A stretch of DNA of 64,000 bases from Haliea sp. Lineage in GTDB: Bacteria; Pseudomonadota; Gammaproteobacteria; Pseudomonadales; Halieaceae. Location: the NCBI GenBank assembly GCA_024642245.1, contig JAHEBM010000003.1, forward strand, positions 47,084 to 111,083, read 5' to 3'. Of the stretch, positions 1 through 9,776 are shown piece after piece. Each line of letters begins with the position of its first letter. The first letter of the stretch is position 1. The position numbers and the translations under genes are program-made. Below the pieces are notes generated by a model, which did not search any database, was not told the DNA's origin, and was given only the letters and a program-made list of their open reading frames with translations.

Positions 1-1188
1 GCCACCGTAAAGGTACTGCAGACGCCACAGCTGGCCCCGGCCGTCATACATATCACTGGAAACGGCTCCCCAGCTGTCCTCGTCCAGGTAAAAGGTGCGC
101 CGGCTGTACAGGTGGCGCTGGCCTTCTTTCAGCGTGGAGTCCACGACCCAGACCCGGTGTTTTTCCCAGCGTATGTACTCGGGTTTGAGAAACTTCGGGC
201 CAAGTGCCTCCTTCAGTTCTGTTTCGAAGACAAACCTGTAATTGGAGGCGGGAACAATCACCTCCCTCTTGCCCACCAGCTGCCAGTTATACCGTTCCGG
301 GGAGCCGTTGTAGATAGAGGCGTCATCGTAGGTGGAGGTGCCTGCCACCCCCGGGTTGGGGGTATCGAAGGACACCGCCGGGGCCAGGCGGGTCCGGCGC
401 TGGCCGGTCAGGTACTGCCAGGCTTCGCGGCCTTTGCCCCTGGTGTAGTCCGCGCCGGGCTCGTGAACCAGTAGTATCTCCCCGGCCCGGCGGGCGGGAG
501 CCTCGTAGTTGATGCGCAGCTTGGTCCAGGATTTCTCGCCCACAGGCTCGCCCGGTGACCGGAACATGGGAAAGATCGAGGTCGAGTAGGCTGACGTGGC
601 CAGAATCGCCGTGCCGCTGGAATCCACGTAATAGGTATCATAGCTTTGTGTTGTATCCACCGCGTAGCGGACCATGTGGTTCCAGATCGCCTCCAGCCCC
701 GACTGGGGAATGGGGAAGGGGACGCCAGGATAGCTGCCATCGATTTTCTGGCCGTCGGCCACCAGCGAAGCCCCGGTCGCGTTCCTCAGGGTGTTGGCAT
801 AAAACCAGTCAGGTCGAGCGGAATCCCTGTGGCTGGGGTATACCTGCATTTCCCAGCCGTCCTTGCCGTACTTTTCAAACATTGCCCTGGTGCCCGCCGT
901 GAGGTACTCGGCGTACTGCTGCCAGTTTTCGTTATTGATCGTGTACAGGGGCTTTTCTTCGGGATAGGGGTCGACGTAGTTGTCCGAACCGGGCACGAAA
1001 TTGGCCGGAATCGGTGGACCGTTCGGATCCCAGGCAGGAATGCTGCCATCGGCGTTACCCGCCATTTCGGCTCCGGTGGGTGTGAGGGTTTTGCCCAGCT
1101 GGGCGGCCTGTTCCGCGGAGACTGCCGCCACGGCTTCGGCCGTGGCCAGTGAGCTTGCCAGCAGGGCCAGTATGATCCGGGTATACAC
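1..1188 (-). CDS. DUF1329 domain-containing protein (outer-membrane lipoprotein-sorting-like), 3' end outside window
   Basis: Hand translation of the minus strand from a GTG at 1188: VYTRIILALLASSLATAEAVAAVSAEQAAQLGKTLTPTGAEMAGNADGSIPAWDP...; signal peptide and DUF1329-like motifs (RRTFYLDEDSWGAVSSDMYDGRGQLWRLQYLYGG). Open to window edge. Absent from the ORF track, which lists only out-of-frame shadows here. Confidence 0.85.
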   Translation of the reverse strand, partial: MYTRIILALLASSLATAEAVAAVSAEQAAQLGKTLTPTGAEMAGNADGSIPAWDPNGPPIPANFVPGSDNYVDPYPEEKPLYTINNENWQQYAEYLTAGTRAMFEKYGKDGWEMQVYPSHRDSARPDWFYANTLRNATGASLVADGQKIDGSYPGVPFPIPQSGLEAIWNHMVRYAVDTTQSYDTYYVDSSGTAILATSAYSTSIFPMFRSPGEPVGEKSWTKLRINYEAPARRAGEILLVHEPGADYTRGKGREAWQYLTGQRRTRLAPAVSFDTPNPGVAGTSTYDDASIYNGSPERYNWQLVGKREVIVPASNYRFVFETELKEALGPKFLKPEYIRWEKHRVWVVDSTLKEGQRHLYSRRTFYLDEDSWGAVSSDMYDGRGQLWRLQYLYGG

Positions 1189-1330
1189 GAGCTTGACGTT
1201 CCCTTAAAGCGATTATTATGTACGGGGGATTGGAGGTTAGAGCATCGGGCTGCCTAATGCCAGCGCGACTGGATAACGCCCGCCGCTGCGCGTGGACTAA
1301 TTGCCGGGCAGGGCCTGCCTGGCCTGCTGG

Positions 1331-2824
1331 TCAGGGCTCGCTGCCGCGGTAGGCCAGGGCTTCGCCGATGCAGTCATTGCTGATAGAGGTGATGCCCGCG
1401 AGATCGGCGATGGTGCGCGCAACCCGCAAGGTGCGGTGCAGTGCCCTCCCGGACAACGACAGGCGCAGGGCGGCGGCCTCCAGGAATGCTGTTTCCGCTT
1501 TACCCAGCCGGCATATCCCCGCCAGTCGATCAGGTGGAATATGCGCGTTGGCGCAACCCTGGCGCTGATTCTGCATCTCCCGGCTGGCGCTGACGCGGGC
1601 GCGCACCTCGCTCGACGCCTCGGGGTCGCCCGCCGGGCGCAGCAGTTCGCCCGGTGGCAGGCGCTGCACCTGCACCTGGAGGTCGATGCGATCCAGCAGG
1701 GGCCCTGAAATGCGTGCCCTGTAGCGCTGTACCTGTTCGGGCGTACAGCGACAGGCGCGCTCAGGGTCTCCGAGGAAGCCGCAGGGGCAGGGGTTCATGG
1801 CGGCGACCAGCTGGAAACGCGCTGGAAAACGTGTGCGGTGATGGGCGCGCGACAGGGTGATTTCACCGGACTCCATGGGTTCCCGGAGTACCTCGAGACT
1901 GTGGCGGCTGAATTCCGCCAGCTCATCGAGAAATAGCACGCCGCCGTGGGCGAGGGAGATTTCACCCGGGCGGGGTTTACTCCCGCCGCCGGCAAGCGCG
2001 GCCGGGCTGGCGCTGTGGTGCGGATTGCGAAACGGGCGCCGGAAGTATTCGCTGGTGCCGATGGGGTCAAAAAAATTACGCAGTGCCAGCAAGGTGAGTG
2101 CTTCCTGCGGGCACGGGGGTGGCAGTATGCCTGGCAGGCGGCAGGCAAGCAGGGTTTTTCCTGTGCCCGGTGGTCCGCACAGCAGCAGGTTGTGGTTGCC
2201 ACTGGCCGCGATCTCCAGCGCCCGACGGGCACCCTGCTGCCCCCTGACATCCTTCAGGTCAGGGTAGGGCAGCGCGCACTGCACGGGTTCGGCTTTGCAA
2301 CAGCTTATTGGGCAGCTGCCGTTCAGGTGGGCGCAGAGCGTGAGCAGGTCCGTGGCCGGGACGACGCGGCTCCCGGGGGCGAGGGCGGCCAGGGGTGCGC
2401 TGTCCGCCGGCACCACCAGGTGTCGGCCGCTTTCGATGGTTGCCGCCGCCGCAGGGATAGCGCCCGGTACGGCGCGCAGGCCGCCATCCAGCGCCAGCTC
2501 CCCCAGGAACTCGTGATCTGCCAGGCGTTCTCGCGGCACCTGGCCGGAGGCGGTGAGGATACCCAGCGCTATGGGCAGGTCAAAGCGCCCGCCTTCCTTG
2601 GGCAGGTCGGCCGGCGCCAGGTTGACGGTGATGCGGCGGTCGGGAAAAGAGAAGTGGGAATTGAGCAGGGCGCAGCGAACGCGGTCCTTGCTCTCGCGCA
2701 CCGCAGTCTCGGGCAGGCCGACGATATGAAAGGCCGGCAGGCCATTGGAGAGGTGGGTTTCCACCCGCACCAGCGGCGCCTCCATGCCGGCCAGCGCCCT
2801 GCTGTATACCACTGACAATTCCAT
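1331..2824 (-). CDS. comM: YifB/ComM family Mg-chelatase-like AAA+ ATPase
   Basis: MELSVVYSRALAGMEAPLVRVETHLSNGLPAFHIVGLPETAVRESKDRVRCAL; Walker A GPPGTGKT; NPCPCG. Confidence 0.95.
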   Translation of the reverse strand: MELSVVYSRALAGMEAPLVRVETHLSNGLPAFHIVGLPETAVRESKDRVRCALLNSHFSFPDRRITVNLAPADLPKEGGRFDLPIALGILTASGQVPRERLADHEFLGELALDGGLRAVPGAIPAAAATIESGRHLVVPADSAPLAALAPGSRVVPATDLLTLCAHLNGSCPISCCKAEPVQCALPYPDLKDVRGQQGARRALEIAASGNHNLLLCGPPGTGKTLLACRLPGILPPPCPQEALTLLALRNFFDPIGTSEYFRRPFRNPHHSASPAALAGGGSKPRPGEISLAHGGVLFLDELAEFSRHSLEVLREPMESGEITLSRAHHRTRFPARFQLVAAMNPCPCGFLGDPERACRCTPEQVQRYRARISGPLLDRIDLQVQVQRLPPGELLRPAGDPEASSEVRARVSASREMQNQRQGCANAHIPPDRLAGICRLGKAETAFLEAAALRLSLSGRALHRTLRVARTIADLAGITSISNDCIGEALAYRGSEP

Positions 2825-2876
2825 CGCTCATCCTTGAGCTGCATTATGGTGCGTAACGCGTCTGACGCCGGCCCGG

Positions 2877-3137
2877 TCAGGCTTCCCTGTTCAGTGCCTC
2901 CAGTGCGGCCGCCATATCCTCGAGTTCAGCTTCCAGCGCTACCACCTTGGCCCTCGTGCGCTTGAGTATCTCTGCCTGCACGTCAAATTCCTCGCGGCTG
3001 ACCACATCCAGCTTTGCAAGCGCGGACTGGGCCAGTGCGCGCGCGCTTTTGTCCACCTCGCTCTTGATACCGATGGAGCTTACCAGTTCATTGACGTGTT
3101 GGAGGACTTCCCAGGGGGGAGGGGGTTTCAGTGACAT
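2877..3137 (-). CDS. ubiK: Accessory factor UbiK family protein (BMFP/YqiC)
   Basis: 86 aa, helical, C-terminal coiled coil; adjacent to comM as in other gammaproteobacteria. Confidence 0.85.
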   Translation of the reverse strand: MSLKPPPPWEVLQHVNELVSSIGIKSEVDKSARALAQSALAKLDVVSREEFDVQAEILKRTRAKVVALEAELEDMAAALEALNREA

Positions 3138-3225
3138 GTTTGCCGCCGTAAGAGCTGTGATGAGTTGGATGCACTATTGAATGCAATGTTAGAGGAAATC
3201 CCCGGCGGGGCACAGCGCGCCGGTG

Positions 3226-3260
3226 TGCACCATTTTGGTTCAACGCGCAATTCTGGTGCG
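3226..3260 (+). promoter_or_regulatory. Putative NtrC (GlnG) binding sites
   Basis: TGCACCATTTTGGTTCA (3226-3242) differs at one position from TGCACCAnnnTGGTGCA; adjacent weaker site with a good right half CGCGCAATTCTGGTGCG (3244-3260). Confidence 0.65.
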
Positions 3261-3348
3261 AAATACCTGCTCCAGCTTTGTGCCCGGGCTGCAGTTGCCA
3301 TGCCTTGAAAATAGCTATCTAGCTGTTTTTAAAAGTAAAAAATATGCT

Positions 3349-3364
3349 TGGCACACCCTGTGCA
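3349..3364 (+). promoter_or_regulatory. Putative sigma54 (-24/-12) promoter
   Basis: TGGCACACCCTGTGCA versus TGGCACGNNNNTTGCW; GG/GC spacing correct; about 100 nt downstream of NtrC-like sites and upstream of torF-like porin/glnK/amtB. Confidence 0.7.
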
Positions 3365-3466
3365 AACTCACGGTACCAGAATTGGTATCGCGTGCAGAAA
3401 TTGCCCGTAACAGTATGTCGCCGTGCATATTCTGAACTTTCGAGACAAACCATGGAGATTGGAAAC

Positions 3467-4198
3467 ATGTTGAACAAAAAATTACTTACCGTTGCAGTAA
3501 CGACCGCACTGATGGCTGGCACAAGCCTGGCGCAGGCCGAAGGGGATGGCTTTGAGATCAGCGGCAACGTCGCGCTGACCAGCGATTACCGCTTCCGGGG
3601 TATCTCCCAGTCCGATGAGTCCCCGGCCATCCAGGGCGGCTTCGATGCCGAGTTCTCTCCCGGTTTCTACCTCGGGGTGTGGGGCTCCAGCGTCGACTTT
3701 GACAGTAATGACGCTGCTGACGGCAGCCTGGAACTGGATTACTACGGCGGCTGGTCCAGCGCCATCGGCGATACGGATTTCGGCGTCGACGTGGGTTATA
3801 TCTACTACGACTATCCCGGTGACAACGGAGCCGAGGGTGACTACCAGGAAGTCTACGTTTCCGGCTCCTGGAAGGACCTTTCCGTGACCGTGAATTACTC
3901 CGATGATTACTACCTGGAATCCGACGAGTACTGGCGTTACTCCGCTGAATACAGTTTTTCACTGTCGGAAAACCTGAGCGTTGGCCTGCAGGCAGCCTAC
4001 AACGAGGTTGAGGCGAATGGCGGCTTCTTCGCCACTGACACCGATTCGTATGCCGATTACTCGGTCTCCCTCACCTATTCGGTGGCGGGTGTGGATCTGT
4101 CGGTTGCCTATGTCGGCACAGATCTTGATGACGACGATGTGTTTGGTTACGACTGGGCTGATGACACAGCAGTTTTCACCATTTCCAAGAGCATGTAA
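3467..4198 (+). CDS. TorF family putative porin
   Basis: MLNKKLLTVAVTTALMAGTSLAQAEGDGFEISGNVALTSDYRFRGISQSDESPAIQGGFD; signal peptide and beta-barrel pattern. Start moved downstream from the ORF-track start at 3344. Confidence 0.9.
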   Translation: MLNKKLLTVAVTTALMAGTSLAQAEGDGFEISGNVALTSDYRFRGISQSDESPAIQGGFDAEFSPGFYLGVWGSSVDFDSNDAADGSLELDYYGGWSSAIGDTDFGVDVGYIYYDYPGDNGAEGDYQEVYVSGSWKDLSVTVNYSDDYYLESDEYWRYSAEYSFSLSENLSVGLQAAYNEVEANGGFFATDTDSYADYSVSLTYSVAGVDLSVAYVGTDLDDDDVFGYDWADDTAVFTISKSM

Positions 4199-4597
<399 letters not shown>

Positions 4598-4627
4598 CCC
4601 ACGACACTGTTATTAGAGAGTATTCCC

Positions 4628-5875
4628 ATGGAAAACAGCATCTTTGAATTACAGTACGCCCTGGACACCTTTTATTTCCTGATGACCGGCGCACTGGTTA
4701 TGTGGATGGCGGCGGGCTTCGCAATGCTCGAATCCGGCCTTGTCCGCGCCAAGAACACCACCGAAATCCTGCTCAAGAACATTGCTTTGTACGCAGTGGC
4801 CTGCACCATGTACATGGTTTGCGGCTATATGATCATGTACGGCGGAGACTTGTTCCTGTCCGGCATAGCCGCCAACGGCGTCACCGGAGCAGAAGAGCCC
4901 GCTACCTATGCACCCTCGGCAGACTTTTTCTTCCAGGTGGTATTTGTCGCCACGGCCATGTCCATTGTATCGGGCGCGGTTGCCGAGCGTATGAAGCTCT
5001 GGGCCTTCCTGGTCTTTGCAGTGGTCATGACCGGGTTCATCTATCCTATGGAAGGCGCCTGGACCTGGGGTGGCAACGCCGTCTTTGGCATGTACACGCT
5101 GGGCGACCTGGGCTTCTCTGACTTTGCGGGCTCCGGTATCGTCCACATGGCCGGTGCTGCCGCTGCCCTCGCAGGTGTCCTGCTGCTGGGCGCGCGCAAA
5201 GGCAAGTACAGCGCGAGCGGCCAGGTCAACGCGATCCCGGGCGCCAACCTGCCTATGGCTACCCTTGGTACCTTTATCCTGTGGATGGGCTGGTTCGGCT
5301 TCAACGGCGGCTCAGTGCTGGCTACTGCCAGCGTGGAGAGCGCCAACTCGGTAGCGGTTGTGTTCATGAACACCAACGCCGCCGCGGCCGGTGGCCTGAT
5401 TGCCGCCCTGCTTGTCGCCCGCATCATGTTTGGCAAGGCCGACCTCACCATGGCACTGAACGGCGCCCTGGCGGGCCTGGTGGCCATCACGGCCGAACCG
5501 TCGACACCGACCGCGCTGCAGGCGACCCTGTTCGGCGCCCTGGGCGGTGTGCTGGTGGTATTCGCCATCATTACCATCGATAAGATGAAGATCGACGATC
5601 CGGTCGGTGCGATCTCGGTGCACGGTGTCTGCGGATTCCTGGGCCTGATGCTGGTACCGATCACCAATCCCCTGACCGAGGACGGTGGCGCGTCTTTCAG
5701 TGGCCAGTTGATCGGCGCTGCAACGATCTTCTTCTGGGTCTTCGTGACCAGCCTGGTGGTCTGGGCGATTATCAAGGCTGTCATGGGCATTCGCGTCAGC
5801 GAGGAAGAGGAGTACGAGGGTACCGACTTGTCCGAGTGCGGCATGGAAGCCTATCCCGAGTTTACGACCAAGTAA
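4628..5875 (+). CDS. amtB: Ammonium transporter AmtB
   Basis: 415 aa; AALAGVLLLGARKGKY, GTFILWMGWFGFNGGS, SVHGVCGFLGLM are Amt-family motifs. Confidence 0.97.
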   Translation: MENSIFELQYALDTFYFLMTGALVMWMAAGFAMLESGLVRAKNTTEILLKNIALYAVACTMYMVCGYMIMYGGDLFLSGIAANGVTGAEEPATYAPSADFFFQVVFVATAMSIVSGAVAERMKLWAFLVFAVVMTGFIYPMEGAWTWGGNAVFGMYTLGDLGFSDFAGSGIVHMAGAAAALAGVLLLGARKGKYSASGQVNAIPGANLPMATLGTFILWMGWFGFNGGSVLATASVESANSVAVVFMNTNAAAAGGLIAALLVARIMFGKADLTMALNGALAGLVAITAEPSTPTALQATLFGALGGVLVVFAIITIDKMKIDDPVGAISVHGVCGFLGLMLVPITNPLTEDGGASFSGQLIGAATIFFWVFVTSLVVWAIIKAVMGIRVSEEEEYEGTDLSECGMEAYPEFTTK

Positions 5876-5915
5876 CGACGCGGTTTTGCGGGCGCATCTA
5901 ACGATGCGTACTTTT

Positions 5916-5940
5916 GGGGCCCCCTGGGCCCCTTTTTTTT
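5916..5940 (+). terminator. Rho-independent terminator after amtB
   Basis: GGGGCCCCCTGGGCCCC followed by T8. Confidence 0.8.
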
Positions 5941-5974
5941 GGCCTTGCCATTCCGCGCGGGCGTTTCATAATAG

Positions 5975-6343
<369 letters not shown>

Positions 6344-6368
6344 GTTTTACGAGTCCGTCAACAGCGAC

Positions 6369-7091
6369 TCATTGTGCCCGGGCGCGTTGCGCTTCCGCTA
6401 TTTCGGCGATAGCCTCGGGTAATTGCAGCAGGTTGCTTATTTCGCGGCTGGCACGAGGCCCCTCGGGCCAGTCCCTGCCGCGCGAATTCATCCACACCGT
6501 GTGCATTCCTACCTCCCTCGCACCCAGTATGTCGTGCTCGGGATCATCGCCGACATGAACCACGCTGCTGGCGGCCACCCCGGTCTGCTGCAGCGCGGCG
6601 TGGAACATATCCGGATGGGGCTTGCTGGCCCCGATGTCCTCTGCCAGAAAGGCGAAATCAAAGTAATCCCCGGCATCTGTCTTGTAGACGTCGGCGTTGC
6701 CGTTGGTGAGTGCGCCGAGGGTGTAACTGGCGGCCAGGATTTCCAGTACGGCGAGTGCTTCCTCGTACAATTGCACCTGCTGGCGCTGCTGCAGGAACGC
6801 TGCAAAGGCCTGTTCCGCCCCGGCCTGTGCCTCCTGCCCGGAATAGCCGGCAGCCAGCTGTAGTTCGTACAGCATCCGGACCCTGATCTGGCTGACATGG
6901 TGTAGCAGGTGCGGGTGGCGCCGCCACACGGACTTCTTGAATTCCCAGAGCCCCGCGTGGTCGTAGGCCTCCACCGTGCCGGGGCGGTGTGCCAGCAACC
7001 AGTCCTGTTGCGCCTGTTCGGCCCTGAGCAGGGCCGGCTCCACGTCCCACAGCGTGTTATCGAGATCGAATGTGATTACCTTGATGTCCAA
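6369..7091 (-). CDS. HAD family hydrolase (YigB-like)
   Basis: VITFDLDNTLWDVEPALL, TNGNADVYK, SKPHPDMF, VHVGDDPEHDILGAREVGM. Confidence 0.93.
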   Translation of the reverse strand: MDIKVITFDLDNTLWDVEPALLRAEQAQQDWLLAHRPGTVEAYDHAGLWEFKKSVWRRHPHLLHHVSQIRVRMLYELQLAAGYSGQEAQAGAEQAFAAFLQQRQQVQLYEEALAVLEILAASYTLGALTNGNADVYKTDAGDYFDFAFLAEDIGASKPHPDMFHAALQQTGVAASSVVHVGDDPEHDILGAREVGMHTVWMNSRGRDWPEGPRASREISNLLQLPEAIAEIAEAQRARAQ

Positions 7092-7137
7092 CCGTGCCTC
7101 ACTCGCGTCAGCCGCTGTCCCGGCCGCCCAGCTTTAG

Positions 7138-8115
7138 TCAGTTCTTGTCGCGGCGCCTGGCCCGGGGGTGGGCCGCGTCATAGACCTTGGCCAGGTGCTG
7201 GAAATCCAGGTGGGTATAGATCTGGGTGGTGGAAATATTGGCATGCCCCAGCAATTCCTGCACCGCGCGCAGGTCACCACTGGATTCCAGCATATGGCTG
7301 GCGAAGGAGTGGCGCAGCATATGGGGGTGCACGTCCTGGTGCATCCCGGCCTTGCGCCCCTGGAGCTTGAGCCGGGCCTGGATGCTGCGCACACTGATGC
7401 GCTGGCCCTGGTTGCTGGTGAACAGCGCGGTTGCACCGTCGTCGCTCGAGGCGATACCGGGGCGGACCTCAAGCCAGTTCTCGATGGCATCCAGCGCGAC
7501 GGTACCCACCGGTACGGTGCGGGTTTTACTGCCTTTGCCAGTCACGGTGAGGAGGCGGGAATGCCGGTCGAGATCACCGATGTCGATACCCGCGAGCTCT
7601 GCCAGCCGCAGCCCCGAAGAGTAAAACAGTTCGGCTATCGCGCGATCGCGCCGGGCTATGAGCGAGTCCTCCTGGAAAGACAGGAATTTATTCACCTGGT
7701 CGGCGTCCAGGGTTTTGGGCAGTTTGCGCGGCCTGCGTGGCGCCTGGACGCTGGCGGCGGGGTTGCGGGGGCGACCCTGTTCCCTGCCCAGGTAGTTGAA
7801 AAAGGAGCGCGCGGCCGACAGGCCCCGCTGGATGCTGCTTCCGGCCAGGCCGCGGCGGTGCAACTGGCTTACCCATTGGCGGATGTCTGACTCCACCAGT
7901 TCGCCCGCACCGCTTTTGCCGTGTTCGATGCTGTACTCCAGCAGGGTGCCAAGGTCGCGACGGTAGCCGTCCAGTGTGTGGCGGGACAGTTGGCGCACGT
8001 CGCGCAGGTACACAAGGAAATTGTCGATGCCGGCGGCAAGCTCACTTGCCGGTCCCGTCGTGGTCGTCGCACCGCCGACAGATCTCCCCGTCGCGGACCG
8101 CGGCGAATCGCTCAC
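7138..8115 (-). CDS. xerC: Tyrosine recombinase XerC
   Basis: LRHSFASHMLESSGDLRAVQELLGHANISTTQIYTHLDF; located downstream of dapF-DUF484. Confidence 0.93.
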   Translation of the reverse strand: MSDSPRSATGRSVGGATTTTGPASELAAGIDNFLVYLRDVRQLSRHTLDGYRRDLGTLLEYSIEHGKSGAGELVESDIRQWVSQLHRRGLAGSSIQRGLSAARSFFNYLGREQGRPRNPAASVQAPRRPRKLPKTLDADQVNKFLSFQEDSLIARRDRAIAELFYSSGLRLAELAGIDIGDLDRHSRLLTVTGKGSKTRTVPVGTVALDAIENWLEVRPGIASSDDGATALFTSNQGQRISVRSIQARLKLQGRKAGMHQDVHPHMLRHSFASHMLESSGDLRAVQELLGHANISTTQIYTHLDFQHLAKVYDAAHPRARRRDKN

Positions 8116-8122
8116 GACCGTA

Positions 8123-8893
8123 TCAGGCCTCCGCCCGTGACAGTCGTGGCAACAGGCGCAGGATGACGTCGGCTATGTGGGCCAGGAACAAGGTGCCCAT
8201 GTCGCTGGTGAACCGGTTGGCGTCGGAGCTGCCCACGGCAATCAGGCCCAGCTGCGCGCCATCGGTCAGTGGCATGATTGCCGCGGAGCCGCCCTGGTGA
8301 AACTGGTGGGTGCCGCTGCCCCTGGAGAACAGGTAGCTGAACTCCTCCTTGCGCAGTGCCCCGCAAATGGCTTTGCGCCCGCTAAGCAGGGCGCCGATAT
8401 GGGCTTTCGCGCTATCTGCCGTGTCTACCCGGTAGTCTTTCTCGTCGGTGTTGTCGCCGAACAGGATCATGCTCGCGAACTCCACCTCGAAACCTTTTTG
8501 CATGGCCTGGTTGAAGGCGTGATACAGATCTGCCACCGAATCGGCTTCCAGCAGCCTGACTACCAGCGCCCGGGTCTGTTCAAACAGCTTGTCGTTTTCC
8601 CTGGCATTGGTGGTGAGGGTTTTCAGCCGGTGGCGAATATCGACGTTGCGCTCGCGTAACACGCTGACCTGCTTCTCGACGAGAGACACCGCGCTGCCGG
8701 ACGCGTGGGATACGTGTAAATGGTCCAGCAGGTCGGGATTGCGCTGGAGAAAATCGCCGTTGTCCTTGAGGAACTCCCGCACGGCCTCGTCGGTAAGTTC
8801 CGTGCCGCGGGAATTGTTGGATTGCGCGCCGGTAGCGCGACTGCTTGATACCACGGCTGGCGCCGCGCCGGCTTTATCTTTGCTGGCTGACAT
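8123..8893 (-). CDS. DUF484 family protein
   Basis: VREFLKDNGDFLQRNPDLLDHLHVSHASGSAVSLVEKQVSVLRERNVDIRHRL; GAF-like C-terminus; dapF-xerC context. Confidence 0.92.
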   Translation of the reverse strand: MSASKDKAGAAPAVVSSSRATGAQSNNSRGTELTDEAVREFLKDNGDFLQRNPDLLDHLHVSHASGSAVSLVEKQVSVLRERNVDIRHRLKTLTTNARENDKLFEQTRALVVRLLEADSVADLYHAFNQAMQKGFEVEFASMILFGDNTDEKDYRVDTADSAKAHIGALLSGRKAICGALRKEEFSYLFSRGSGTHQFHQGGSAAIMPLTDGAQLGLIAVGSSDANRFTSDMGTLFLAHIADVILRLLPRLSRAEA

Positions 8894-8936
8894 GATTTTT
8901 GTTTCCCCTGGCCTGCTATGCCGCTTTAGTGCGACG

Positions 8937-9767
8937 TCAGATTCTTATACTGCCTTCGAACACCACCTCTGTGGGTCCGGTCATGATCACGGGCTGGCCG
9001 CGGCCTGCCCAGGATATTGAAAGCTTACCCCCCGGCAGCTCGACTGTCACTAAATCGCGCAACCAGCCCCGGGTGATGCCGTATACTACCGCCGCACAGG
9101 CGCCGGTGCCGCAGGCCAGCGTTTCCCCGACCCCGCGCTCAAATACCCGCAGCTTGATTTCCCGCGCCGATACCACTTGCATGAAGCCCACGTTGGCTCG
9201 TCGGGGGAAATCCGGGTGGGTTTCTATCATTGGCCCGAGCCGTTGCACCGGGGCCTCGAGCACGCTGTCGACCCTCAGTACCGCATGCGGGTTGCCCATT
9301 GACACGGCGCCTATCTCCAGGCTCGCGCCGTCTACTGACAGCGCATAGCTGTCCGCGCGGGATGGTGCAGTAAAGGGAATTGCCGCCGGCTCCAGCTCCG
9401 GCACGCCCATATTGACCTGCACATCCTGCCGGTTGAGCATTCGCAGCTCGATAATCCCGGCGGCGGTCTCAACATTTATGACGTCCTTGGTTGTCAGTTT
9501 TTTCTCGCGTACGAAACGGGCGAAACAGCGCGCGCCATTGCCGCACTGCTCTACCTCGTTACCATCGGCATTATAGATTCGATAGCTGAAGTCCACTTCG
9601 GGCCTGCCGGGTGCTTCCACCACCAGCACCTGGTCGCAACCCACGCCGAAGTGCCGGTCGGCGAGCAGGCGGACGTCCCGGGGGCGCAGTTTGTAACGCT
9701 GGCTTATCAGGTCAACGACCACGAAGTCGTTGCCCGCGCCATGCATTTTGGTGAATTTCAGCAGCAT
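8937..9767 (-). CDS. dapF: Diaminopimelate epimerase
   Basis: [54 protein letters not shown]. Confidence 0.97.
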   Translation of the reverse strand: MLLKFTKMHGAGNDFVVVDLISQRYKLRPRDVRLLADRHFGVGCDQVLVVEAPGRPEVDFSYRIYNADGNEVEQCGNGARCFARFVREKKLTTKDVINVETAAGIIELRMLNRQDVQVNMGVPELEPAAIPFTAPSRADSYALSVDGASLEIGAVSMGNPHAVLRVDSVLEAPVQRLGPMIETHPDFPRRANVGFMQVVSAREIKLRVFERGVGETLACGTGACAAVVYGITRGWLRDLVTVELPGGKLSISWAGRGQPVIMTGPTEVVFEGSIRI

Positions 9768-9776
9768 GGTTCTGGC

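Noticed and set aside
1946-2815. 289-aa plus-strand ORF antisense to comM
   Set aside because: Shadow ORF of a strongly supported AAA+ gene in GC-rich DNA; composition low-complexity, no motifs
7138-8115. Tyrosine recombinase as evidence for an integrated mobile element
   Set aside because: Sequence and dapF-DUF484-xerC context identify housekeeping XerC; no attachment repeats, phage or cargo genes seen
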